A model generated the notes under the pieces. It was not told the DNA's origin, ran no database searches, and saw nothing but the letters and a program-made list of their open reading frames with translations. Position numbers and translations under genes: made by a program. Positions 25,626 through 33,020 of a stretch of DNA of 45,098 bases are shown piece by piece; position 1 is the stretch's first letter; each line of letters opens with the position of its first letter. Source of the stretch: an uncultured Planctomycetota bacterium (lineage in GTDB: Bacteria; Planctomycetota; Brocadiia; CAIUPP01). The stretch is from the NCBI GenBank assembly GCA_903901045.1, contig CAIUPP010000055.1:1-45098 (forward strand), in the 5' to 3' direction.

Positions 25626-26879
25626 TCAACGCGCCGGCAGGTTGCGCACCAACCGGTGCGCCATTTGACACCAGTCGATCAACCGCCGGACGTCGCCGCG
25701 CACGGTGCTGATATCCTTCATGATGATCTCGCAAGGCATGTTCCCGGAGCGTTCGAGGCGTTGGCGCAATTCCTGCTCGGCGCGCGCGGCGTCGAACTGG
25801 TCCTCCGCAAAGCAGGCCGGGGTGGGTTTGTGGCTGAAGACGTAGCGGCGTTTGGCCCGGCTGGCGGCTTTCTCCACGTCGCACCATGCGCTGATCGATA
25901 TCTTGCGCAGCCGGGGCACGCTGTCCATGAGGTGCATTTTGTTGTGCAGCGGCTCGCAGCAGCCGTAGTAGTTCAACCCGCAACGGGCCATAACCTCCAT
26001 CTCATACTTCAGGGCGAACTCCGCGTGCATGGCCGGGGAGACCTCCCCGAAAATCTGCGCGGTGGCGCCGCCCCATTGGTCAATGGTGCGGAGGTGCGCG
26101 GGATCCGAGCCGGGCTGAGGCAGTTCGTCGGTGAAGCCGGCGGCCCCCGAGCCGACGCGATTGAGCGGATGTGGCTCACCGAGGAGATGGCGCTCCTCGA
26201 GCTGGGTCATCCTTTCCAGAAAGGAATCGGTCAGGCGTCGCATGAGCGCGTGGAGAAACTCGGGGCGCGCGAGCAGGTCAGTCAACGCCTCCGTCACGCC
26301 GGTCCAGCGGACCACATCGTCCCACGCGGGAAAGAAGTGCTGGCGCGGACCATGGAGGCGAACCGGGAGAATGCCGCCGAACAGCTCCTCCAGGAAGCTC
26401 TTGCGCGCGAGCGTGGCGGCCTCGTCATAGGAAACGTCCGGCATGCGGATTTTCGCGATGTCGTCGAAGTCCTTCATCACCGGCTCGTAGTGATGTGACT
26501 GAATGTAGGAATCGCCCTGAAGGATCTGCTGCTCGTGGATTTCAACGCCGAAGTTGGCGCCGTTGATCTGCAGCGGCAGCCACCAGATGCCATCCACCAC
26601 CTCGTCGCAGGTCAGGCTGCATGCGGTGAAGAGCCGATGCCGAAGCTCTCTTTCGATGCTTCGGCATGGTTCCGTTTCCGACTGGAGCCTGAGCGCCTCC
26701 ACCTGGTTCTCGAACTCGCCCCAGGGCACTTCGGTGATCCACAGCATGGGCCGTTGCGGCCGGAGAGCGTTGAGACTCTTCCACGCCTCCAGCTTCTCCC
26801 GCTGTTGAGGCTGCACTGCAAAGGCAGCCAAACGACTTGCCAAGCGGCGGACGATGTCACGATCTGCGGAAATGGACAC
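25626..26879 (-). CDS. UroD/MtaA-superfamily protein (uroporphyrinogen-decarboxylase-like)
   Basis: About 417 residues. I place the start at GTG 26879 (MSISADRDIVRRLASR), with GGGAGGA about ten bases upstream; a TTG at 26897 would lie on the ribosome site itself. The protein resembles the UroD-like group common in anaerobes and PVC bacteria: WITEVPWGEFE, ICPD-like lead strands (IRMPDVSYDEAA), a central barrel, and near residue 310 CGLNYYGCCEPLHNKM, the Cys-containing motif by which many of these proteins are recognised. True UroD residues for porphyrin are not evident. Relatives such as MtaA and MtbA move methyl groups to or from corrinoids using a zinc-bound cysteine. It stands alone, divergent from a LacI regulator, and an MttB-like gene occurs 12 kb downstream of that regulator. 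A methyl-transfer role is an inference. Confidence 0.75.
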   Translation of the reverse strand: MSISADRDIVRRLASRLAAFAVQPQQREKLEAWKSLNALRPQRPMLWITEVPWGEFENQVEALRLQSETEPCRSIERELRHRLFTACSLTCDEVVDGIWWLPLQINGANFGVEIHEQQILQGDSYIQSHHYEPVMKDFDDIAKIRMPDVSYDEAATLARKSFLEELFGGILPVRLHGPRQHFFPAWDDVVRWTGVTEALTDLLARPEFLHALMRRLTDSFLERMTQLEERHLLGEPHPLNRVGSGAAGFTDELPQPGSDPAHLRTIDQWGGATAQIFGEVSPAMHAEFALKYEMEVMARCGLNYYGCCEPLHNKMHLMDSVPRLRKISISAWCDVEKAASRAKRRYVFSHKPTPACFAEDQFDAARAEQELRQRLERSGNMPCEIIMKDISTVRGDVRRLIDWCQMAHRLVRNLPAR

Positions 26880-26990
26880 GTTCTCGGATCCTCCCAATGA
26901 TCATTTCAGGTATTTTGAGCCAACCAAGTGGTGTATCTGGATCGCGCTTTCTCAATGCCCATTAATTATATCGAATGCTCCGGCAAGTAG

Positions 26991-27004
26991 CGGTAACGTT
27001 ACCG
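26991..27004. promoter_or_regulatory. LacI-type operator 1 (perfect palindrome)
   Basis: CGGTAACGTTACCG is a perfect 14-bp palindrome with the central CG expected of LacI-family operators. It lies about 14 bases past the predicted start of the leftward transcript, where a bound repressor would block the UroD-like gene. The second site at 27219-27232 shares AACGTTACC. Confidence 0.8.
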
Positions 27005-27024
27005 GTATCGTTTGTAATGAACGG

Positions 27025-27054
27025 AGTCTAACCTTCTCAAAGGGGGCTTGTCAA
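27025..27054 (-). promoter_or_regulatory. Promoter of the UroD-like gene
   Basis: Reading leftward, TTGACA (27054-27049), an 18-base spacer, and TAGACT (27030-27025). The same boxes and flanks (CTTGACAA, TAGACTCCG) occur in the rightward promoter at 27182-27210. The leader to the GTG at 26879 would be about 140 bases and contains operator 1. A closer TATAAT at 26970-26965 has no -35 partner. Confidence 0.75.
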
Positions 27055-27095
27055 GATGCGTTAATGGGTGACTCAGCTTCCCTGTTTTCTATCAG

Positions 27096-27112
27096 CATAG
27101 CAATTGGCTATG
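27096..27112. promoter_or_regulatory. Palindrome between the divergent promoters
   Basis: CATAGC and GCTATG flank AATTG. The site sits between the two promoters in an AT-rich stretch (27060-27180) that contains no gene. It could be a binding site for a further regulator, but 6-bp arms can arise by chance. Confidence 0.35.
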
Positions 27113-27181
27113 TGCGTAAAGCGTTACTACTAAATATGATAAGTAGAAATGTGAGGAAGTATAGAAAAGTTGGGGGACCTC

Positions 27182-27210
27182 TTGACAATCCATTCGGCAA
27201 AGGGTAGACT
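27182..27210 (+). promoter_or_regulatory. Promoter of the LacI regulator gene
   Basis: TTGACA (27182-27187), a 17-base spacer and TAGACT (27205-27210). Transcription should start near 27217, placing operator 2 at the very start of the message. Confidence 0.78.
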
Positions 27211-27218
27211 CCGACTAT

Positions 27219-27232
27219 TGGAAACGTTACCA
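27219..27232. promoter_or_regulatory. LacI-type operator 2
   Basis: TGGAAACGTTACCA is a palindrome apart from one symmetric pair. It lies just after the predicted start of the rightward transcript and 16 bases before the regulator's first ATG, so autorepression is expected. Confidence 0.75.
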
Positions 27233-27248
27233 GTAACGATAGCGGCCG

Positions 27249-28292
27249 ATGATGAAAGCTGGATACATGCCTAACGCTGGCGCCACACTTAAACGCATTG
27301 CAAAGAAGTCCGGCCTGTCCTGTTCGACCGTTTCCCGCGCGCTGGCGAACCACCCTGACGTGAATACAAAGACACGGCAGATGGTGAAAGAGGTTGCCAA
27401 CTCGCTTGGGTATCGGCCGAACTGGGCCGCCAAGTCGCTCGTGAGGGGAAAATCAAACCTGGTGGCCTTTATCGTGCCTGGCTGGGACATGTGGTCCACG
27501 GCGATGTATGAAACAGCTCGTGAGACTCTGCACCAGGCCTCCTTCATGCCCGTGTTCTATCCCACGAATAGCCATACGGAGTGGGAAATTGAGCTCATCG
27601 ATTTCGTTTTGACGCAGAGACCGGGGGGGATCGTCTGGCTTCCTTCGGCGGAGTCGGATATTCCGAAGCTGGCCGAGGTGATTGGGGCAAGCAAGGTGCC
27701 GCTGATTGTGCTGGACCGGCTTGCCACCGGTTGCCCCGGAACGTTCGTTTGCACCGATGACCGGCGTGGCATTGCCACCGGCGTGGCGCATGTGGTGGCG
27801 GATGGGCGCAGACGCGTCGCCCTCATTGCGGGCAAGCATGAGCATCAGACGTTCCAGTGGCGCCAGGAGGGCTTTCGTCAGGCCGTTGCGGACGCGGGCA
27901 TACCGGAAGGGGACGCGACCATCGTCGAAATCGCCGGTTACCGGCTTGCGGAGTTCGAGCCGTATTTCAATGCCTACGAAGCCGGCAAGCGGCTGTTGTC
28001 GCAAAGCGCGAGGCCAACCGCGATTCTGGGCAGCACGGATGAGCACGCGTGGGGCGCGCTGGATGCGGCTCGGGACCTGGGTATTTCGGTCCCGCATGAT
28101 CTGCGGATTATCGGGTATGGAGATTACATTCCCAGGGCCATCACCCGGGTGTCCCTTTCGACCATCGTGCAGGACCGCAACGCGATAGTGCACCAGTCCA
28201 TCCACGAACTGCTTGACCAGATGAATGGCGAGTACAAGGCGGAAAATCGCATGATAGTGATCCCCACGCGGCTTGAAATTCGGGACACGTGA
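27249..28292 (+). CDS. LacI-family transcriptional regulator
   Basis: A 347-residue repressor. The helix-turn-helix is at residues 13-35 (TLKRIAKKSGLSCSTVSRAL) with the hinge DVNTKTRQMVKEVANSLGYRPN, then a LacI-type sugar-binding core (NLVAFIVPGWD, LIVLDRLATG, GVAHVVADGRRRVALIAGK, PTAILGSTDEHAWGALDAA, LRIIGYGDYIPRA, LSTIVQDR). The start is uncertain: ATGs at 27249, 27252 and 27267 are possible. None has a strong ribosome site; the last would give MPNAGATLKRIAKKSG, closest to the usual family beginning. Both operators in the upstream control region fit a repressor of this family, which would govern the UroD-like gene and its own plus-strand cluster. The inducer is unknown. Confidence 0.95.
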   Translation: MMKAGYMPNAGATLKRIAKKSGLSCSTVSRALANHPDVNTKTRQMVKEVANSLGYRPNWAAKSLVRGKSNLVAFIVPGWDMWSTAMYETARETLHQASFMPVFYPTNSHTEWEIELIDFVLTQRPGGIVWLPSAESDIPKLAEVIGASKVPLIVLDRLATGCPGTFVCTDDRRGIATGVAHVVADGRRRVALIAGKHEHQTFQWRQEGFRQAVADAGIPEGDATIVEIAGYRLAEFEPYFNAYEAGKRLLSQSARPTAILGSTDEHAWGALDAARDLGISVPHDLRIIGYGDYIPRAITRVSLSTIVQDRNAIVHQSIHELLDQMNGEYKAENRMIVIPTRLEIRDT

Positions 28293-28429
28293 GCCATGCC
28301 GGGTGAGTTCTGTGGAGGGCGCCGGAGTTTTGCGAACGACGAGGCTGTTGGACGGAGTGGCGGCATTTATCCATTGAGTTGAGTTTAGGCCGGACAACTG
28401 GAGCACGGTCTATTTGAGGAGGGTTGGCC

Positions 28430-29704
28430 ATGAGGACGCGCAGGTCTTGGATGTCGGCGTTCACGCTCATCGAGCTGCTTGTCGTCATAGCAATTATTGC
28501 CATTCTGGCTGGAATGCTTCTGCCGGCCCTGGCGGCGGCGAGGGAGAAGGCCAGGAGGACGAGTTGCCTGAATAACCTGAAGGAGATGGGTGTGGGGCTG
28601 GCCAGTTACACCAGCGACTATGCCGGCTATCTGCCCTTTAACGTCACGTGGACCCTGTCGGGCTGTTCCGATACCGCGAGCGTTGAAGAGAGCGCATGGA
28701 CGCGCGCGGGCCGTGGGATGGACGTGGGGATTTACCGAGACCCGACCGGGACGGCCCCCAATGACTACGTTGAGGCGTTTCCGGAGGTGGTCACCTACGG
28801 CACGTTGACAAAGGCAGGGGGGCAGAGAAGCCAGAGTGATTACGGGGCCGGGCGGTTCGTCCAGCGAGTGATTGCGCAGGGCGAACAGGATCCCGCGAAT
28901 GCGACGGCGGTCTATGGCAACGGGAAACTGGCCATGGCGCCTCAGGGGCTGGGGTTCCTGGCATCCTGCCGCTACATTGACAACCTGGCCATCTTCTTCT
29001 GCCCGAGCGCGTCGAACCTTCCGGACGAGAAGTGCGTCGGGCAGATTGCCACCCTGGGCGCTACATCGCTGGCCGACTTGAAGGCGGCGGGCGGCACAGA
29101 GGCCAGAATCCTGACTCATGGCAACTGGGCGAACGTGGGCAAGGTGGATGGCGGGAACAGCGGGGCCGGCGTGGCCCCGGTGACGCATACTCGGCGTCTT
29201 TACTCGACCTACGCCTATCGTTGCACAGGCGTCTGGGGTGTTCACTCCTACACGACCTATGCGGCTGCTCTGCACAATTGCATCGTCCCTTGGACGAACC
29301 CGCGCATTCGGTATGAGGACTACGGCACGTTCTTCAAGACCGAGAAACTCCTGGGCGGGCGCGCTGTGGCGGCGGATTCCTTCGACCGGCAGATTGGGCA
29401 GAGCTTGCTGCCGGGACTTGGGGAAATGGAGCACCGCGACGGCTACAACGTTCTCTACGGCAGCCTCGACGGCAAGTGGTATGGAGACGCGCAGAAGCGG
29501 ATCGCGTGGTGGAATTTCCAGGTCACGCACAACCCGGCGACCGGCATGGCGGGGCCGAGCATTATGTCGAACCTTCCCGAGGACGACGACCAGTGGCTGA
29601 GCGGCTGGCGTCAGTCGTACCATTCGACCGCGCCCGACATCTGGCATCAGTTCGATACGTCAGCCGGTGTTGACGTGGGGACTCAGTGGGGGCCTTTCAA
29701 CTAA
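28430..29704 (+). CDS. Prepilin-type large surface protein 2
   Basis: A 424-residue relative of the protein at 17239. GAGGAGGG lies six bases before the ATG at 28430. [10 protein letters not shown] is followed by [18 protein letters not shown] with the conserved Glu5 and Ala before the cleavage site, then the same [15 protein letters not shown] extension and CLNNLKEMG. Shared later elements are [37 protein letters not shown] and a C-terminal [13 protein letters not shown]. The H-x9-DG element is altered: Ser-Leu replaces the Asp, and DG comes two residues later (SLDGKWYGD). The gene follows the LacI gene by 137 bases and precedes a LamG-domain gene; a hairpin follows its stop. Presumably it is processed by a prepilin peptidase and displayed at the surface; the function is unestablished. 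Confidence 0.92.
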   Translation: MRTRRSWMSAFTLIELLVVIAIIAILAGMLLPALAAAREKARRTSCLNNLKEMGVGLASYTSDYAGYLPFNVTWTLSGCSDTASVEESAWTRAGRGMDVGIYRDPTGTAPNDYVEAFPEVVTYGTLTKAGGQRSQSDYGAGRFVQRVIAQGEQDPANATAVYGNGKLAMAPQGLGFLASCRYIDNLAIFFCPSASNLPDEKCVGQIATLGATSLADLKAAGGTEARILTHGNWANVGKVDGGNSGAGVAPVTHTRRLYSTYAYRCTGVWGVHSYTTYAAALHNCIVPWTNPRIRYEDYGTFFKTEKLLGGRAVAADSFDRQIGQSLLPGLGEMEHRDGYNVLYGSLDGKWYGDAQKRIAWWNFQVTHNPATGMAGPSIMSNLPEDDDQWLSGWRQSYHSTAPDIWHQFDTSAGVDVGTQWGPFN

Positions 29705-29714
29705 GTGCTTGATT

Positions 29715-29759
29715 CATGAGCCTGCGGCGGTTGCCGCGGGCGACGGCCGCAGGCTCGTG
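29715..29759 (+). terminator. Strong hairpin after prepilin-like gene 2
   Basis: GAGCCTGCGGC (29718-29728) pairs perfectly with GCCGCAGGCTC (29746-29756). Outward pairing (CAT with GTG) extends the stem to 14 pairs including one G-U, and the loop can fold further. There is no T-run, so it may attenuate transcription or protect the transcript end more than terminate. Confidence 0.5.
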
Positions 29760-29826
29760 TGATAACAGCGTTCGCGGTTTGCATTGAGACTTCGAAAGTT
29801 CATTTCATCGGAAAGGAAAGTTGTCC

Positions 29827-30537
29827 ATGAACCGGATATGGAGAACCTCGCTTCTGGCCATCTTTGCTCTGGCCGCCAGCGCTCTGGCGGACGACGTCAT
29901 CTTCTATGCGCCGTTCGACGGCAGCCCCGATGCCGCCACCGCCGCGGGTGATAAGCAGGCCGTCTACGCGAAAGCGCCCGCGTACTGCCAGGGGATCAAA
30001 GGCCAGGCGCTTGCCATGCAGTTCGAGAGCATTGCCTACGCGACGAAAGGCAACATCCTGGTCGACCAGGGAACCCTCACTTGCTGGCTCAAGCCGACCG
30101 CTTCCTGGCAGAAGAGCAAGGACTACAATTGGTTCTTCACGGCGGGTGAATGGAAGAAGAGCGGGCTGATTTACCTTTACTACTGCGGCGATCCGATCAA
30201 CGGTCCGCGGTTCATGCTGGGCAAGAGCTCCGAGGCGAACTGGGGCATCAATGCTCCCAAGATGGAGTGGACGGTCGATCAGTGGCACTTCTTCGCCTGC
30301 ACCTGGACGGCCGCCGGGTCCAGGATCGCGCTCTATGTCGATGGCAAGTTGAGCAGCGAGCTGGCCTTGGGGGGGGACAATTTCCCGAAAGATGTCGGCA
30401 ATGAAATACACCTTTCCTCGGCCGTGCCCACCGCCATGGACGAGTTGACCATCTACAACCGCGCGCTGACCGCCGAAGAGATCGGCAAGAAGTACGAGGA
30501 GCTCAAGCCCGCCGCAGAGGCGCCGAAAGCGAAATAG
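29827..30537 (+). CDS. Secreted LamG/concanavalin-A-like jellyroll protein
   Basis: About 236 residues; the ATG at 29827 has GGAAAGGA upstream. MNRIWRTSLLAIFALAASALA is a signal peptide. The mature protein is a single LamG-like domain (Laminin_G_3 type): DDVIFYAPFDGS at the start, GTLTCWLKP and WHFFACTWTAAGSRIALYVDGKL in the middle, and the diagnostic MDELTIYNRALTAEEIGKKYEEL at the end. A short Pro-Ala-Lys tail follows. Such domains bind glycans or proteins and have no catalytic residues of their own. It is placed between the prepilin-like gene and the large glycosidase-like cluster, in the same position that the carbohydrate-binding-like protein takes in module 1 relative to its glycosidase genes. 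A carbohydrate-binding role is probable. Confidence 0.88.
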   Translation: MNRIWRTSLLAIFALAASALADDVIFYAPFDGSPDAATAAGDKQAVYAKAPAYCQGIKGQALAMQFESIAYATKGNILVDQGTLTCWLKPTASWQKSKDYNWFFTAGEWKKSGLIYLYYCGDPINGPRFMLGKSSEANWGINAPKMEWTVDQWHFFACTWTAAGSRIALYVDGKLSSELALGGDNFPKDVGNEIHLSSAVPTAMDELTIYNRALTAEEIGKKYEELKPAAEAPKAK

Positions 30538-30579
30538 CCCCGGCAGGCGCGGAAAAGCGCGGCAGAATCTACCCAACTG

Positions 30580-30593
30580 GCCCCGTCAGGGGC
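30580..30593. terminator. Small GC hairpin after the LamG gene
   Basis: GCCCC (30580-30584) pairs with GGGGC (30589-30593) around GTCA, 42 bases after the LamG stop. The stem is short and lacks a T-run, so it may be only a weak terminator or a degenerate intergenic repeat. Confidence 0.25.
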
Positions 30594-30628
30594 GCGGCAC
30601 GCACATTCCCTGATTATGGATACCTACC

Positions 30629-32998
30629 ATGAACTGTCGTGAGAGCGCGGACTGTCGGATCGACAACGCCGCCATCCCCTGGCTGAAGGACTATAAAGTC
30701 GCCACGTGGTGGATGGGGGACAACACATTACTTGACTGGACCGAAGAGGACTTCGACCGGCAGGCCCGGCTCTTTAAGCAACAAGGGTTCACCGCCGTCG
30801 ATCCCTCCAATTTCCACTTCCGATGGAGCTGGATGGAAGGGGACAAAGAGAACCTGATGCGCCAGGCGCGGCGGACGGCGGAGGCGGCGCACCGCCATGG
30901 GCTCAAATACATTGAGCACCACAGCGCGGTAGTCATGCACCGGGCTTCGCTACGCCCCGCCACGGAAGCTGAACTCATGGAGCACTTGAACGCGGTCGGC
31001 AAAGACATGCGATTCGACATCAAAAGACATCCCGCCTTCGTCAAGGGCTTCCTCCATGGCGTCGTCTATCAGGGGCGGAACCTCGATGAGATGTCGCAAT
31101 TGGACCTCGGCACGGGACTGCGAGCCGGCACGTGGTACACCGGTGGCCACGCCATGGCCCTTTGTTCGAACAACCCTGATTTTCGCAAGATGTCTTTTGG
31201 ATACCTGGAGGAGTTGTATGAACTCGGCGTGGACGGAATCCTCCCGGATGACGTCATGTTCTACCCCAGGCTGAACTCCTGCGGGTGCCCACATTGTCGC
31301 GAGAAGTTCAAGCGTTTCAGCGGATACGACTTGCCGAACACGCCGGAAGATGTTGCGAAGTTCCTTCGCGATTATGAAGACCCGCGCATGAAGGCATGGA
31401 TACGATTCCGCAGGGATTCGGTGGCGGACTACCAGCGGGAAGTCACCCGGCAGATGCGCGCGAGCGGCAGGAACGTCATGCGGCCCTTCTATCACAGCAG
31501 CGCCACAACCACCGGAAACAACCTGACCGGGGGCAGCATCGATCAGGCAGCGCCTTATTGTTCGCTCCTGTTCACGGAAGTCATCTGGCCCACAATCCTG
31601 CCGTATTCGTGGGAGCGCGTGGGGTCGGAGTTGCTGCAGCGACTGGCGCTCGGGCGCCGTCACGACATGCCGGTTCAAGCTCAATTTTACCCGCTCGATG
31701 ACGACGCAGCCTCGTTCTGCATCGCCTTCGCTGCGCTCCTGGAACAGGGGTATCTTGGGACGACCTATCACGCGCAGTCCGGGCAGCCCCCGACCCAGTT
31801 CGAGCGCGTCTTCGACCTGATCAAGAGCCGCAGCGAGTTGTTCGCGGCCCCGCAGTCCATGTCCCGAGTGAAACTGCTGTTCTCGCACGTTACGCGGGAC
31901 AACTACGGGGGCATGGAAGACGCCTTCTACATCTGGGAGTGGGCCGGTTGGTGTGAGGCGATGCTGCGCGGCCGAATCCCCTTTGACGTGATCCTTCACG
32001 AAGATATCGAGGAGGACGCCTGGCTGGAGGAGACGGACCTCCTGATCCTTCCGAACATGGCTTGCATGAGCCCGCGGCAGGCGGAACAGATCAGGCGTTT
32101 CGTCGCCGCAGGGGGGAAATTAATCGCGACCCACGAGTCATCGCTGTATGACGCCCAGGGGAACGCGCTCCGCGACTTCCAGCTCGGAGACGTATTCGGC
32201 CTCCAGTACGTTCGCACCGAGGGACGCATTCATCCCGACTTCGTCGTCCGGTGCCCGGAATTCTTCGGCGGGACCGGCCTGGCGACGAAGTACTTGCAGA
32301 ATGTAGAGCCCGTGGTGATCGCCCGCGCGCTGCCGGGGACTGAACTGTTGGCAAAGGTCAGCTTCGACAACGCGGAAGAGGTGACTCCCGCCATCGTTCG
32401 CCGCCGATTTGGAGAGGGCGAAGTCATCGTCTTCATGGGAAAGCCGGGGTGCGAGAACTACGTCGAAGGCGCTTCAACAGACGCACACGGCTGGGAACTG
32501 GCATGGCTCTGTCGAGGTCGCAGGAACCCGGTGATGCGGAAGGCCATGATCGAGGCGATCACTTCCATGACCCGGGGCCGTGAAACGCTGACCGTCGAGG
32601 GCGCGCCGGACGGCCTTCTGGTCCGTGGACACCGGACGAATGACAGCACGGTGGTTCATGTGCTCAATGCGACCGGCATGCTGCTGGAGCCGGGGATGGA
32701 CTTCCGAAAGGAGCGCGTCGAGTCGGCGCCGACGCCGAATATTGCGCCGGCCAGCACCGACGCGCTGCGCGATTCGATATCGGGCGGCACGTACCCCAAG
32801 GCGAAATTTCCGCCGATCTCCGGAACAGTGACCATTGGCGTTCGCGCGCCCTCCTGCTCCAAGGCGGAGGCGCACATTCCCGGCGTGAAGAAGCCGCGTG
32901 CTTTGGCTGTCCGGCGCTCCGCCGGCATGACCTGCGTGGACGTCCCCGGCGAGTTGTGCGGCCGCTACGTCGTGATTGTGTTCCACAATGAAGCTTGA
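30629..32998 (+). CDS. GH42/GHL6-like TIM-barrel protein with CxCxxC zinc motif and GATase-like domain
   Basis: A 789-residue protein without a signal peptide; the ribosome site before ATG 30629 is weak. The barrel (residues about 20-400) has KVATWWMGDN, GFTAVDPSNFHFRWSW, HGLKYIEHHSAV, ELGVDGILPDDVMFYP (near 200) and, directly after, CGCPHCREKFKRFSGYDLP, which reproduces the C-x-C-x-x-C zinc site that follows the acid/base strand in GH42 beta-galactosidases. In GH42 the strand carries Glu; here the matching place shows Asp-Asp. From about 415, LLFSHVTRDNYGG, DLLILPNMACMSPRQAEQI and FVAAGGKLIATHESSLYD form a GATase1-like trimerisation domain. A short beta region ends the protein. It probably acts on an imported oligosaccharide. 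It starts an operon whose gaps are all under 35 bases. Confidence 0.75.
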   Translation: MNCRESADCRIDNAAIPWLKDYKVATWWMGDNTLLDWTEEDFDRQARLFKQQGFTAVDPSNFHFRWSWMEGDKENLMRQARRTAEAAHRHGLKYIEHHSAVVMHRASLRPATEAELMEHLNAVGKDMRFDIKRHPAFVKGFLHGVVYQGRNLDEMSQLDLGTGLRAGTWYTGGHAMALCSNNPDFRKMSFGYLEELYELGVDGILPDDVMFYPRLNSCGCPHCREKFKRFSGYDLPNTPEDVAKFLRDYEDPRMKAWIRFRRDSVADYQREVTRQMRASGRNVMRPFYHSSATTTGNNLTGGSIDQAAPYCSLLFTEVIWPTILPYSWERVGSELLQRLALGRRHDMPVQAQFYPLDDDAASFCIAFAALLEQGYLGTTYHAQSGQPPTQFERVFDLIKSRSELFAAPQSMSRVKLLFSHVTRDNYGGMEDAFYIWEWAGWCEAMLRGRIPFDVILHEDIEEDAWLEETDLLILPNMACMSPRQAEQIRRFVAAGGKLIATHESSLYDAQGNALRDFQLGDVFGLQYVRTEGRIHPDFVVRCPEFFGGTGLATKYLQNVEPVVIARALPGTELLAKVSFDNAEEVTPAIVRRRFGEGEVIVFMGKPGCENYVEGASTDAHGWELAWLCRGRRNPVMRKAMIEAITSMTRGRETLTVEGAPDGLLVRGHRTNDSTVVHVLNATGMLLEPGMDFRKERVESAPTPNIAPASTDALRDSISGGTYPKAKFPPISGTVTIGVRAPSCSKAEAHIPGVKKPRALAVRRSAGMTCVDVPGELCGRYVVIVFHNEA

Positions 32999-33020
32999 GA
33001 ACAGAGGAAGGATATTTGGA

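Noticed and set aside
26965-26970. Minus-strand TATAAT as the promoter of the UroD-like gene
   Set aside because: No -35 box is at a usable distance; the TTGACA-N18-TAGACT pair further upstream is far better and mirrors the opposite promoter.
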